Positions 26,178 through 34,575 of a stretch of DNA of 64,000 bases are shown piece by piece (positions within the stretch are counted from its first letter, which is position 1; each line of letters begins with the position of its first letter). The notes below the pieces were generated by a model, which saw nothing but the letters and a program-made list of their open reading frames with translations, did not search any database and had not been told where the DNA came from. The stretch is taken from contig DATBHW010000060.1 of NCBI GenBank assembly GCA_036557285.1, forward strand, positions 1 to 64,000, read 5' to 3'. The stretch is from Ktedonobacterales bacterium (GTDB taxonomy: Bacteria; Chloroflexota; Ktedonobacteria; Ktedonobacterales; DATBGS01). The translations under genes were made by a program, and so were the position numbers.

Positions 26178-27080
26178 TCAGTACCCCAGCCAGAGGAAAC
26201 CTGCGCCCAGCAGCATATAAATACCAAGCGTGGAGACGACAAAAAGTGCCACCAAACGAGGTTGGAGGATGCGGCTGAGAACGATTACCTCCGAGAAGCT
26301 GACGCCCGATGCGGCCAGCATAAAGGTGAGGACGATGGGAATAGCGGCTCCCTGTTGGATCAGCGCGTAGCCGATTGGGATGAGCAGCAAAATATCGGCA
26401 TAGATCACACTGCCCAACAGTGCGGCGGTCGGGATGCCCAGACCAATGCCCAGGCGGCTGATCTGGATAACGGCTCCAGCGGGCGCCAGCAGATCGATCA
26501 CGATGCCTGCCAGCGTGGCAAGCGCCAGCCAGGGGAGCAATTTCCACAGCAGTTGGCGGCTGAGCAGTGTCGCCTTGCGCAAGGCGACACGGGCATTGCC
26601 CGGCGCTGGCTCATCCTCCGTCATCCAGAGATAATCGCGCAGCGCCCGCTCGCGTGGGATGCGCCCCAACAGCCAGCCAACGGCGACAGCGGCAATCAGA
26701 CACGCGCTGCCATAGAAGAGCGCAGTTCGCCAGCCAAATACCACCAGCAGCAGAATGACCGCGCCAAGGTTCACGGTAGGTGAAGCCAGCAGAAACGAGA
26801 TGGCCGGCCCCACTGGCACATCCACTTCCAGCATGCCCAGGAAGAGCGGGACCGCCGTACAAGTGCAAAAGGGTGTGGCCGCGCCCAGCAGCGCCGCTAT
26901 CGCGTTGCCAACAAGCCCTGGCTGGCGGGTAAATACCTGTTGCAGCCGCGCAAACGACAGCCGCTGCTTCAGGTAAAAGGCCAGCGTCGCGCTGCTGAAG
27001 AGCACCATCAGGATCAGCGCCAGCAAGACTGGAAACGCCAGCACGCCTCCCCAGGGCTTTGCTGAAGGGAGCAAGCTCAT
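26178..27080 (-). CDS. ArsP/YraQ-type permease (DUF318)
   Basis: The 300-residue integral membrane protein has eight or so hydrophobic segments and the motif TPFCTCTAVPLFLGML, in which a CxC pair in a membrane helix is the hallmark of this permease family. Characterised ArsP members export organoarsenicals; other members have no known substrate. The later SVIYADILLLIPIGYALI and MLAASGVSFSEVIVLSRIL are also typical. Its start overlaps the end of the radical SAM gene by four bases, so the two are translationally coupled. Confidence 0.8.
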   Translation of the reverse strand: MSLLPSAKPWGGVLAFPVLLALILMVLFSSATLAFYLKQRLSFARLQQVFTRQPGLVGNAIAALLGAATPFCTCTAVPLFLGMLEVDVPVGPAISFLLASPTVNLGAVILLLVVFGWRTALFYGSACLIAAVAVGWLLGRIPRERALRDYLWMTEDEPAPGNARVALRKATLLSRQLLWKLLPWLALATLAGIVIDLLAPAGAVIQISRLGIGLGIPTAALLGSVIYADILLLIPIGYALIQQGAAIPIVLTFMLAASGVSFSEVIVLSRILQPRLVALFVVSTLGIYMLLGAGFLWLGY

Positions 27081-28636
27081 GCTTCTGCCTCACGCTTCGC
27101 GGCTGGACGTGCTGGCAAGATCGCTCTGCTGCCGCGCATCTTGGTCATATATTTGGGCCGATGCAGCGTGTTGTAGGAGCAGAAGGGCATAATCTTGCCA
27201 TCGGGCAAAACATGGTGGACGCAGCACTTTTTGGCCGAGCGTACATCGAAGTTCCAGGCATCCATAAAGGAGATGATCACGATGCGGAACATATTCTCAT
27301 ACAACACGCTGCCATGCTCCTTCTGCGAGAGCGCCTGGGGCATGGCTGGCAGACAGCAGCTAAAATCGCGCAGCGCATTCACCGTACTCAGCGGCATGGA
27401 CGCCGACCAGAGCCGGTTGAGGGCCGAACCAACGACCATCTTCACATCATCCACGCGGAAGTTAATCTGATTGCCAATGGCATCCAGATAGGCTTTGACA
27501 TCAATATAGCGCGGCAGCGGCTTGACCTTCTTACCCTTGACATAGGCGTAGGTCATGCTGATGCAATCGCTGTGGCAAGGCAGCGGCACAAAGTCGCTGG
27601 CGCGGAAGATGCCTCCGGTTTGCTCGGCAATAGCATGGATCACATCAGGCGTGGTGGTCCGGTCAAGCGGATCAAAGTCCTCATGGCGGCCCACATTGGT
27701 GATGGGCTGGAAGGTGATACCGCGCACCATCTTCTGCGCCAGGCCGAACGTGACGATCTCGCCAATCTCATCTTCATTCACGCCGCGTTTGATCGTCGCT
27801 GTCAGGTTAACAGGAATCTCGTATTTCGTCAGGTTGGCAAGCGCCTTTTCTTTGATCTCGCGCAGGTCCAGACCTCGCAGCGCCTCATAGGTGCTCTGGC
27901 GGAAGCCATCAAACTGTAAGTAGACCTCAAAGTTTCCCTTGAAGGCGCTCAAGCCGCGCACAAAGTCTTCATCGCGGGCGATGCGCACACCGTTCGTATT
28001 AATCATCAGCGCCTTGATACGCTTTCGCTTTGCCAGCGCCAGCACCTCCAGTATCTGCGGGTGGATGGTCGGCTCCCCACCGCTGAACTGCACCACATCG
28101 GCATAGCCCTCGTTCTCTACGATAGTATCAATCATGCGCTCGACCTCATCCAGCGGCGCGTAACGGCCAATATCAGAATCGGCAAAGCACGTCGGGCAGC
28201 GCAGGTTGCAGGCTTCGGTCAGTTCTATGAGCGCCAGGCACGTATGCTGCTCGTGGTCGGTACAGAGGCCGCAATCCAGCGGGCAGCCCTGCTCCACTGG
28301 CGTCTGGAAATGGCGCGGCAGCGTGCCGGGCTTGTTGTACTGACTCTGACTCTGATAATAGGTTGCATCCGAGGAAAGCAGCGTGCGCATCGCGCCATGC
28401 TCCGGGCAGGTCTTGAGGAGATAGACTTTGTTGTGCTGAATAATCACCTTCGCCTGAATGACCCGCAGGCATTTCGGGCAGAGGCTATTGGTCAGGTTAT
28501 GGTAGATATAGGGCCGATCTTTGCGTGGTGGAAAGGTCTCTTCGATAGCCGGGATCGCCTCGGCTGCGGCGAGAGCTTCCTCCTGAGTCTGAACGGTGGT
28601 TTTGCGCATGCGTAGCGCCCCTTTTCCTGGCTTCAT
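27077..28636 (-). CDS. MJ0619/Tes-type radical SAM enzyme (candidate tetraether-lipid or C-H alkylating enzyme)
   Basis: The 519-residue radical SAM protein has its cluster motif CNLRCPTC at residues 143-150, with FSGGEPT about 35 residues later. Extra cysteines surround it: CPKC (53-56), KTCPEHG (77), CPLDCGLC...C (118-133), then FSCC and a C-terminal CC...PFC. This arrangement, the NSLCPKC opening and the KxCPEHG phrase match the MJ0619 family. Members have been reported as pterin methylases and as Tes, the radical SAM enzyme that joins archaeal lipid chains into tetraethers. Additional Fe-S clusters are expected. It lies between an ArsP-like permease and zinc-ribbon/Lgt-like genes; the product is not determined. 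Confidence 0.8.
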   Translation of the reverse strand: MKPGKGALRMRKTTVQTQEEALAAAEAIPAIEETFPPRKDRPYIYHNLTNSLCPKCLRVIQAKVIIQHNKVYLLKTCPEHGAMRTLLSSDATYYQSQSQYNKPGTLPRHFQTPVEQGCPLDCGLCTDHEQHTCLALIELTEACNLRCPTCFADSDIGRYAPLDEVERMIDTIVENEGYADVVQFSGGEPTIHPQILEVLALAKRKRIKALMINTNGVRIARDEDFVRGLSAFKGNFEVYLQFDGFRQSTYEALRGLDLREIKEKALANLTKYEIPVNLTATIKRGVNEDEIGEIVTFGLAQKMVRGITFQPITNVGRHEDFDPLDRTTTPDVIHAIAEQTGGIFRASDFVPLPCHSDCISMTYAYVKGKKVKPLPRYIDVKAYLDAIGNQINFRVDDVKMVVGSALNRLWSASMPLSTVNALRDFSCCLPAMPQALSQKEHGSVLYENMFRIVIISFMDAWNFDVRSAKKCCVHHVLPDGKIMPFCSYNTLHRPKYMTKMRGSRAILPARPAAKREAEA

Positions 28637-28669
28637 AGGTTGAATTTCTCCCTTCCTCGCTTCACAACT

Positions 28670-29131
28670 TCAGAATAATGGCTGGCTGAAAACGATGACG
28701 ACACAGCCGATGAAACCGATTACCGGAGAGGCCAACACGGTCGTCAAAAGCCCGTAGCCCACAAAGCGGACCTTGCTGATAGAAAGACAGACAATCATGG
28801 CGATGATCGAAGCGATATAGAGCGCAAGGCTCACGTAAAGTAGGTTGATTGCTAAATTTGAGGTTGATTGCTGGGAAGTGAGGCCAATAGCGAGAAAGAG
28901 GACAAGCAAGGGAATGAGTCCCAACCCCAGGCCAAGGAAGTACTGGCGTCCCTTCCGCGCGCCATCCTGTGCTGGAACGGGAACGGCTGAGAGTTGAACA
29001 GGTGACTGTGATGCTGAAACCGTAGCGGACGGCTCCTCTGGCGCAGCAGGCGGCGGCAGTACACGATCACAATGGATGCAGATAGCCGACATGTCGTCAT
29101 TCTGATAACCGCAATTTGGACACAAGCGCAT
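28670..29131 (-). CDS. Zinc-ribbon membrane protein
   Basis: The 153-residue protein has an N-terminal zinc ribbon (CPNCGYQN...CIHC, residues 4-21), a Pro/Ser/Val-rich linker and three hydrophobic segments (about 62-85, 93-115 and 122-150). Such zinc-ribbon-TM proteins are common and uncharacterised. It sits about 30 bases before the radical SAM gene and about 60 after the Lgt-like gene on the same strand, so it is likely part of that operon. Confidence 0.65.
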   Translation of the reverse strand: MRLCPNCGYQNDDMSAICIHCDRVLPPPAAPEEPSATVSASQSPVQLSAVPVPAQDGARKGRQYFLGLGLGLIPLLVLFLAIGLTSQQSTSNLAINLLYVSLALYIASIIAMIVCLSISKVRFVGYGLLTTVLASPVIGFIGCVVIVFSQPLF

Positions 29132-29189
29132 ACGGTGCTTTCCTCTCTACTCGGAGAGCGCATTGGTATGTACCTATCGAGCGTCGTAG

Positions 29190-29951
29190 CTAGGCCGCCT
29201 CAGCCAGCGGTTCTGCGGCCTCCGCGATTTTTGCCTTTCGGTTCTCGCGGTAGGATTTCCAGAGTTGGTAGCCAAAAGTAAGGAGGGCCGGGATGTAGAG
29301 CACCTGCACCATTGTCAGGCCCAACAACACGCGAGGATCGGCGCGAGTGAAATCCACCATAAAGCGCAGGCTGCAATAGCTCACCACGTAAAGCTTAAAG
29401 AGGTCGCCAGGGCGAGCCAGCTTCCCACGCAGCCGCCAGATGACCGCAAAGAGGAGGAGATCGAGGATCAGTTCATAAAGCGCAGAGGGCTGACGCCAGA
29501 CGCCCTGCTGGAGAATCGCCCAGGGGAGGGTGCTGGGCAGACCAAATGGGTCGCCGCCAAGGAGATTGCCCAGCCGCCCGATGGCCTGGGCCAGCGGCAG
29601 CGCCAGGACAAAGATGTCGCCAGTGGAGTAGGTGATATGGTTCCAGCGTTTGACGATCAGCACGCCAGCGTAACCGCCAAAAAAGCCACCAGTCCACGCC
29701 TGGCCGCTATACCAGAGATAGGGCAGGTCTTTGACGAACGTGGCCGGGCCGAGGAAGATCAGCATACTGAGTTTAGCGCCGATCACCCCGCCAGCCAGCG
29801 CCCCCAGTGCGACACGCAAAATGGCTTCGGTCGCGCGCTGCTGGCGTCTGGCTTCGTAATAGGTAATAACGCCACCAACCGCAAAGGCGCACAAAAACAG
29901 GAGCGAGTAAGTAGAGATGACGAGGGATCCCAGGTGTAGCCAGGGGTACAT
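29190..29951 (-). CDS. Lgt-like (prolipoprotein diacylglyceryl transferase family) membrane protein, divergent
   Basis: The 253-residue integral membrane protein is recognisable as an Lgt relative by GRLGNLLGGDPFG (equivalent of the GRIGN signature with Arg143/Asn146 of E. coli), the PSALYELILDLLLF block and RFMVDFTRADPR (equivalent of Arg239). The region where true Lgt has its essential His (GG..SFHGG) reads TGGFFGGYAG without a His, and the usual Glu after GRIGN is Asp. Canonical Lgt moves a diacylglyceryl group from phosphatidylglycerol to a lipoprotein Cys. With those changes the reaction is uncertain. GGGAG lies seven bases before the start. It heads the cluster that includes the radical SAM gene. 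Confidence 0.75.
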   Translation of the reverse strand: MYPWLHLGSLVISTYSLLFLCAFAVGGVITYYEARRQQRATEAILRVALGALAGGVIGAKLSMLIFLGPATFVKDLPYLWYSGQAWTGGFFGGYAGVLIVKRWNHITYSTGDIFVLALPLAQAIGRLGNLLGGDPFGLPSTLPWAILQQGVWRQPSALYELILDLLLFAVIWRLRGKLARPGDLFKLYVVSYCSLRFMVDFTRADPRVLLGLTMVQVLYIPALLTFGYQLWKSYRENRKAKIAEAAEPLAEAA

Positions 29952-30119
29952 AGATGACTCCCTTCTGTTGCTTAGCGCCTGAGTGGTATAGTCACAGCAC
30001 CTCGATCCTGCGCTAGATTGCGCCTAGTATACGACCTCATCTATGGGAATGCAACCCCTCTTTTCTTGGGGATCGTCGTCTAGAGGGAAGGTAGCTTTAT
30101 CAGGAGAGCGAAGTGGCGT

Positions 30120-30833
30120 TCAGATATAGGCTTTCTGGACAGCGATGAGCTGGCGAATGCCCTGCCCGGCAAGGTCTAACAACTCTTCCAGTGCTTCGCG
30201 CGAGAAAGGGTGGCCCTCAGCCGTCCCCTGGACCTCAATGAACTCGTCCCTACCCGTCATCACCACATTGAAGTCAACCTGCGCCCGCGAGTCTTCGGCA
30301 TAGTTCAGATCCAACAGCGGCACAGCATCAATCACCCCCACACTGATCGCCGCCACTGCCGTCTGCACAGGATGTCCCTTCAGCAGCCCTTGCTTCAAGA
30401 GCGTGGTGCATGCGCGATGAGCCGCGATATATGCGCCAGTAATCGAGAGTGTGCGCGTGCCGCCATCAGCTTGCAGCACATCGCAATCTATTGTCAGGGT
30501 GCGCTCCCCCAGCAGCTTCAGATCGAGCGCCGCGCGCAATGAGCGCCCGATCAGGCGCTGAATCTCCTGTGTACGCCCGCTGGGCCGTCCAACCACCGCT
30601 TCACGTCTGGTGCGCGTTTTAGTGGCGCGCGGCAGCATGCTGTATTCCGCCGTCAGCCAGCCCTGGCCGCGCCCTTCCAGAAAAGGAGGCACGCCCTCTT
30701 CGATACTGGCGGTGCAGAGAACGCGCGTCTCACCTGCCTCAATCAAGACCGATCCTTCGGCGTATTTGAGATAATCCACGGCAACCTTGAGAGGTCGCAG
30801 TTCATCTGGCGCTCGACCATCCACACGAGCCAT
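30120..30833 (-). CDS. rph: Ribonuclease PH
   Basis: The 237-residue protein has the expected length. [56 protein letters not shown] and the [19 protein letters not shown] block are diagnostic of RNase PH. The enzyme is a phosphorolytic 3'-5' exoribonuclease that trims tRNA precursors after the CCA. Its start lies two bases after the stop of the PaaD-type zinc ribbon gene, so it appears to be the distal gene of the phenylacetate operon, an unusual coupling. Confidence 0.95.
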   Translation of the reverse strand: MARVDGRAPDELRPLKVAVDYLKYAEGSVLIEAGETRVLCTASIEEGVPPFLEGRGQGWLTAEYSMLPRATKTRTRREAVVGRPSGRTQEIQRLIGRSLRAALDLKLLGERTLTIDCDVLQADGGTRTLSITGAYIAAHRACTTLLKQGLLKGHPVQTAVAAISVGVIDAVPLLDLNYAEDSRAQVDFNVVMTGRDEFIEVQGTAEGHPFSREALEELLDLAGQGIRQLIAVQKAYI

Positions 30834-30835
30834 CG

Positions 30836-31057
30836 CTACTCCTCATGCCCTTCTTCAATCAGATCGCGGCGGGCCGCGTCTGCCAATACATCATTATTCT
30901 TAATCTGCTCGAACGGAGTATGGCAGGTCCGACAATAATACTGGGCCGTCAACAACTGCGAGCCAAAGAGCGAGAAAAACTCTGTCTCCCCTGATCCGCA
31001 ATAGGGGCAAATCGCTCTCTGCGCCTCATCCTGTTGGAAAAGCGAACGCTCAGACAT
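30836..31057 (-). CDS. Free-standing zinc-ribbon half of PaaD
   Basis: In the 73-residue protein, [17 protein letters not shown] and [16 protein letters not shown] reproduce the C-terminal zinc ribbon of PaaD, where CPxC...FGSxxCKAxYxC..C..PFD is normal. In E. coli PaaD this ribbon is joined to the DUF59 domain; here the DUF59 half is a separate gene upstream (32064-32501). PaaD is thought to help assemble or maintain the phenylacetyl-CoA epoxidase PaaABCE. The ATG at 31057 overlaps the paaC end by eight bases, indicating coupled translation. Confidence 0.85.
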   Translation of the reverse strand: MSERSLFQQDEAQRAICPYCGSGETEFFSLFGSQLLTAQYYCRTCHTPFEQIKNNDVLADAARRDLIEEGHEE

Positions 31058-31823
31058 GAGCAGGCTCCTGTTGTAAGCGACGGCGGCCAGCATCCCACTT
31101 TTCCCAGGGCAGGGCTGATGGCGCCACCCAGCGGCCAGCAGCTTCTTGCTGTAATAAGAAAGCCTGCGCCAGTTCGCTCTCCAGAAGCGCCGGACCCACG
31201 CGCTGCAACCAGTGCTGGCGCAGTTCCTCCGGCCCACCCGCCAGGACGCCCCCCTGGCGCAAAAGCTCCCCGCGCGGATCATCAATCGGACCAAACCAGC
31301 AGAGCGTTTCCAGCCAGGCCCGCTCCAGCGCCGCCGCAAGTGCGCCACGCACCGAGCCGCCTGTGCGGGCAAGCCGACGCACCCAGCCCTCGCTATGCAG
31401 CGCGTGTACCTGCTCTTCTTGTAACACCTTTCTGGCGCGCCCCCGCAGCGGCTCAAAGCGCGATTCCTGGGCAAACTCGAAGATCACCGAGAGAGCCGTA
31501 TCAAGCAAAAAATTAGCAGCAATAAAATCAGGCCAGCCCGTAAAGGGGTGATCTAAAAAGGCCACATTGCAAAACCGGGTGCGCGTCTCCGGCTCATACT
31601 CGGCAGGCTGCTCCTTTGCCTGGGGAAAGTCTTGCAGCAAGGGATAGATCGCGCGCGTGTGTCCAAGCTCATCCTGGGCCATCGCCGCCGCCGCCACCGA
31701 CGATTCCAGCGTCGGCGCGCCATTGCACCACTCGGCATAGCGCCGCCCCAGGAAATACTTGTTATCGGCCAGCGCCGCCAGCAGATCAAAAAGCGCCTGC
31801 TGCTCGGTTATTTCATTTCCCAT
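31050..31823 (-). CDS. paaC: Phenylacetyl-CoA epoxidase subunit PaaC
   Basis: The 257-residue ferritin-like subunit forms the core of the epoxidase with PaaA. It begins MGNEITEQQALFDLLAALADNKYFLGRRYAEW, and MAQDELGHTRAIYPLL and RKVLQEEQVHALHSEGW follow, all typical of PaaC. PaaC is the structural, iron-free partner that stabilises PaaA. The start at 31823 has a perfect AGGAGG eight bases upstream, and earlier in-frame ATGs overlap paaB. Gene order on the minus strand is paaA, DUF59 gene, paaB, paaC, zinc ribbon. Confidence 0.93.
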   Translation of the reverse strand: MGNEITEQQALFDLLAALADNKYFLGRRYAEWCNGAPTLESSVAAAAMAQDELGHTRAIYPLLQDFPQAKEQPAEYEPETRTRFCNVAFLDHPFTGWPDFIAANFLLDTALSVIFEFAQESRFEPLRGRARKVLQEEQVHALHSEGWVRRLARTGGSVRGALAAALERAWLETLCWFGPIDDPRGELLRQGGVLAGGPEELRQHWLQRVGPALLESELAQAFLLQQEAAGRWVAPSALPWEKWDAGRRRLQQEPAHV

Positions 31824-31848
31824 CACCTGTTCCTCCTGCGGCGCCGGA

Positions 31849-32067
31849 TTAAGGCTTGATAACGGAGAGAAACGCATCGCGTGGAGCGACGACCATCTCC
31901 ACCCAGGAAAACTCATCATAGATGCTGCGGGCATAGACTTTCGCCAGTTCGGGGTCATCGGCGGCAATCGTACCTACCTGATGCAGCGGCTCCTCGTATT
32001 TACGCCGCGCAAAGACTTCCCACAGCTTTGTTTCTGCCACGACCTTGAGTGGCGTTGTCTCACTCAT
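31849..32067 (-). CDS. paaB: Phenylacetyl-CoA epoxidase subunit PaaB
   Basis: The 72-residue subunit has the PaaB signature KLWEVFARRKYEEPLHQVGTIAADDPELAKVYARSIYDEF, in which the family-typical H-x-G and A-R-x-x-Y spacing is kept. PaaB bridges the PaaAC heterodimers into the larger complex. The start at 32067 overlaps the DUF59 gene stop as ATGA. Its length is shorter than the ~95 residues of E. coli PaaB. Confidence 0.9.
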   Translation of the reverse strand: MSETTPLKVVAETKLWEVFARRKYEEPLHQVGTIAADDPELAKVYARSIYDEFSWVEMVVAPRDAFLSVIKP

Positions 32068-32501
32068 AGCCCAATCCCCCACATACGCAGCGTGTCTCTG
32101 CCTTCTTCACTGAGCCGGGCAGGCGTCCAGGGCGGATCCCAGACCACCTCAATCTCCACCTGCTCTACTCCAGGTTCCTGAAGCAGCCGGGCGCGTACAT
32201 CATCCAGAATCATTTCCATTGCTGGGCACCCCATCGCGGTAAACGTCAGCTTGAGCGCCACGGTCCCCTCGCGCCGTTCAAGCGCCACCACCAGCCCCAT
32301 ATCCACAATGCTGATGGGTAGCTCAGGATCGTTCACTTCGCGCAGAGCCGCCCACAACGCTTCACTGGAATCTGCTTCATCCGGGCGAAGAGTATTTTCT
32401 TGAAGGCTTCCTGGGGAGCGATTCATCTGCCGGTTCTCTGGCTGGAGCGGATTTTCATCCTGAGAGGGTACATCCCGCGCCAGCGCAAAAGGAATGCTCA
32501 T
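32064..32501 (-). CDS. paaD: PaaD-type DUF59 (MIP18 family) protein, zinc ribbon missing
   Basis: The 145-residue protein consists of a polar N-terminal extension (about 1-45) and a DUF59/MIP18 domain. LREVNDPELPISIVDMGLV, GCPAMEMILDDVRARL and VVWDPPWTPARLSEEGRDTLRMWGI match PaaD, including the conserved Cys in GCPA. MIP18 proteins serve Fe-S or iron centre assembly. The zinc-ribbon part of normal PaaD is encoded separately at 30836-31057. Its start overlaps the paaA stop and its stop overlaps the paaB start, so all are translationally coupled. Confidence 0.9.
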   Translation of the reverse strand: MSIPFALARDVPSQDENPLQPENRQMNRSPGSLQENTLRPDEADSSEALWAALREVNDPELPISIVDMGLVVALERREGTVALKLTFTAMGCPAMEMILDDVRARLLQEPGVEQVEIEVVWDPPWTPARLSEEGRDTLRMWGIGL

Positions 32502-33448
32502 CAGCGCGCCTCCAGCAGTTGCTTCAACTGTTTATTGCCCCGCTGAATCATAGAGACAAACTCCTCATTCTTCGGCCCCCGTGCCTTCCAGCGCTTCATC
32601 ACCTCATCCCAGCTAATCTGCCCAGCTTCCAAGTCCCAATGCTTGCGCTCAGCGTCGAAATGCGCTGGAAACGGGCAATCAACCACATACATATCTTGCG
32701 CGGCGTCATAATGGGCGGGTACCTTAAAATGCAGTTCCTCGCACAACGGCACCGCAGTGCGCATCCAGGTCTGGCGTAGCTGGTCGTTGGACTTGCCCTT
32801 AAAGCCATAATCAAGCTGCTCGCCATGCTTCTTAAGCTCATCCGGCAGCCCGAACCACTCCACCGTCAGCAGGAACATCCAATCAATGGCCCGCTGAATC
32901 TCTTCATGCGCAGCGGAGTCCTGGCTCAGCCTGCGCATCCATTGCTCGCCATGTCGCAAATGGAAGGTCTCTTCTTTATCTACCTTCACCAGCGCCCGCT
33001 TCCAGGGGCCAAAGGTGCTACTCTCAAACACATCGCCCAGCAACGTATAGCCCGCGCGATCATAAAAAGCGTTCGCCATAATCAATTCCACCCAGCTATC
33101 CAGCGGCACATCGAAGGCATATGGATACTTGAATTGTGACGCCGGGCGCTCGTAGATCAGCCATTCGGTATCAACCCCCAGATCGCGCATCAGGCGATAG
33201 GCGATATGGGCGTGGCCCAGTTCATCCTGAATAATGGAGATGGCCGAACCAAAAGCGTTGAGGTTGGGCGCATGCTGGGCAGCGTGGAAGTAGGCGGGCG
33301 CGCTAATCAGTTCGGTATCCGCCGAAACGGTCAGGATACGCTTCATCCCCTCAATATACGTGGGACTCATATGCTCCACCGACTCGACAAGCTGCTTGTT
33401 GCGGATGCGCTCCAACACCGCCGCATCCGATTGGATAGCCGTCGCCAT
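32501..33448 (-). CDS. paaA: Phenylacetyl-CoA epoxidase catalytic subunit PaaA
   Basis: The 315-residue catalytic, carboxylate-bridged di-iron subunit epoxidises the ring of phenylacetyl-CoA in the aerobic phenylacetate pathway. Iron-ligand helices include AISIIQDELGHAHIAYRL and VKVDKEETFHLRHGEQW. The start at 33448 has a near-consensus AAAGGAGGTG, whereas an ATG at 33499 has none. The reductase PaaE, the ligase PaaK and the later pathway enzymes are not in this window. It is the first gene of the operon, preceded by a PadR regulator gene on the same strand. Confidence 0.95.
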   Translation of the reverse strand: MATAIQSDAAVLERIRNKQLVESVEHMSPTYIEGMKRILTVSADTELISAPAYFHAAQHAPNLNAFGSAISIIQDELGHAHIAYRLMRDLGVDTEWLIYERPASQFKYPYAFDVPLDSWVELIMANAFYDRAGYTLLGDVFESSTFGPWKRALVKVDKEETFHLRHGEQWMRRLSQDSAAHEEIQRAIDWMFLLTVEWFGLPDELKKHGEQLDYGFKGKSNDQLRQTWMRTAVPLCEELHFKVPAHYDAAQDMYVVDCPFPAHFDAERKHWDLEAGQISWDEVMKRWKARGPKNEEFVSMIQRGNKQLKQLLEAR

Positions 33449-33633
33449 TGCGACACCTCCTTTGGGTCTCATGGACGCCAGCACACCCGGCGCAGACAAG
33501 GACGCGCGCAGCCCAGGCGAGAGTGCGGGCGCTCGGCGCCCGCATGCGCCCGCCGTCGCAGGCGATCCCTTCTCCCCATCCTGGCGTGAAGGCAGCGCAG
33601 CAGATGAAAAACGAAGCCGATTGATATATCCAA

Positions 33634-33654
33634 ATAGAGATATGATTTATCTAT
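33634..33654 (-). promoter_or_regulatory. Possible operator upstream of the paa operon
   Basis: ATAGA (33634-33638) and TCTAT (33650-33654) form an interrupted inverted repeat in an AT-rich patch about 190 bases upstream of paaA, in the gap between padR and paaA. PadR proteins often bind such AT-rich palindromes. No clear -35/-10 pair was identified. Confidence 0.35.
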
Positions 33655-33716
33655 AGCTTATGGCGTAAAACGCTTCTTGTCAAGAGTCAGCAGGTCGGCA
33701 GCTTAAAACGCGCCGA

Positions 33717-34361
33717 CTACCCCTTGCGTTCGCCCTCTGACACCTCGGCAGGCCGACGCCCCTCGATACGCTCGCGCAGACGAGCGATAGCCCGTTCTGT
33801 TACCGCCAGATCAGCGCGCAGTGTCTCTTCTTTATATTCACGAACCAGCAGTTGATATTCCAGCAGGTGCGGGCGACGCGCTGGCCGCTGGGTATAATGC
33901 TGACGCACCCATTCCATATGCGTCAGTTGAGTTTCAATCGCCTGTCGGTGTTCCATCAGGTGGCGCAGCGCCGCCTCATCCGTCGTCTGGCCGCAAAAGA
34001 AGAGCCTGGCAAGAAACTCGTCCTTGGTAAAGCGTTCTGGAGCCGGTTCTTTCAGCCAGGCATCAAGTTCCGCCTCGCCCTGGGGCGTCAATCGGTAGAG
34101 TTTACGATTGGGGCGGTGCTGCTGAATGACGAGTTCAGACTCAACCAGCCCATCGTGTTCCAGCGCCTTTAAGGTCGTATAAATCTGGCTGTTGCCAGCG
34201 TTCCAATAGCTGGCAATCGCGCGATCAAAGGCTTGTTTAATATCATAGCCGGTCATGGCTCGCGCGCCCAGCAGGCCAAGAATAATAAACCGCAGTGTAT
34301 TGCGCGTGGCTGGCTGTTCTTCTGGTTGCGCGCTTTTTCCATTCAGGTGACGAGCAGGCAT
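33717..34361 (-). CDS. PadR-family transcriptional regulator
   Basis: The 214-residue protein has an N-terminal winged helix of PadR type (LRFIILGLLGARAMTGYDIKQAF, SQIYTTLKALEHDGLVESE, YRLTPQGEAELDAWL) and a C-terminal helical dimerisation region. PadR proteins respond to phenolic acids or other aromatics. The gene lies about 270 bases upstream of paaA on the same strand, so control of the phenylacetate operon is likely but inferred. A polar N-terminal extension of about 20 residues precedes the DNA-binding domain. Confidence 0.88.
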   Translation of the reverse strand: MPARHLNGKSAQPEEQPATRNTLRFIILGLLGARAMTGYDIKQAFDRAIASYWNAGNSQIYTTLKALEHDGLVESELVIQQHRPNRKLYRLTPQGEAELDAWLKEPAPERFTKDEFLARLFFCGQTTDEAALRHLMEHRQAIETQLTHMEWVRQHYTQRPARRPHLLEYQLLVREYKEETLRADLAVTERAIARLRERIEGRRPAEVSEGERKG

Positions 34362-34575
34362 GAAACGATCAGCTTTCTGGTGTAAGTCAGATCACAGCTT
34401 TTTGGAGCGCCTTCTCGGCGGCTCAGCGCCCTGCGAGTGTGGGCGTATGCTTTCTCTGCATGCTTTCTCTCAGGGCCGCGCAACCAAAGCGCAAGCGCCT
34501 CGAAAAAGCAGATCGCCCGCAATGCCTCGCTGCTGCGTATCGTATCACAGAAAGGATTACGGGCGAGATCAACAA

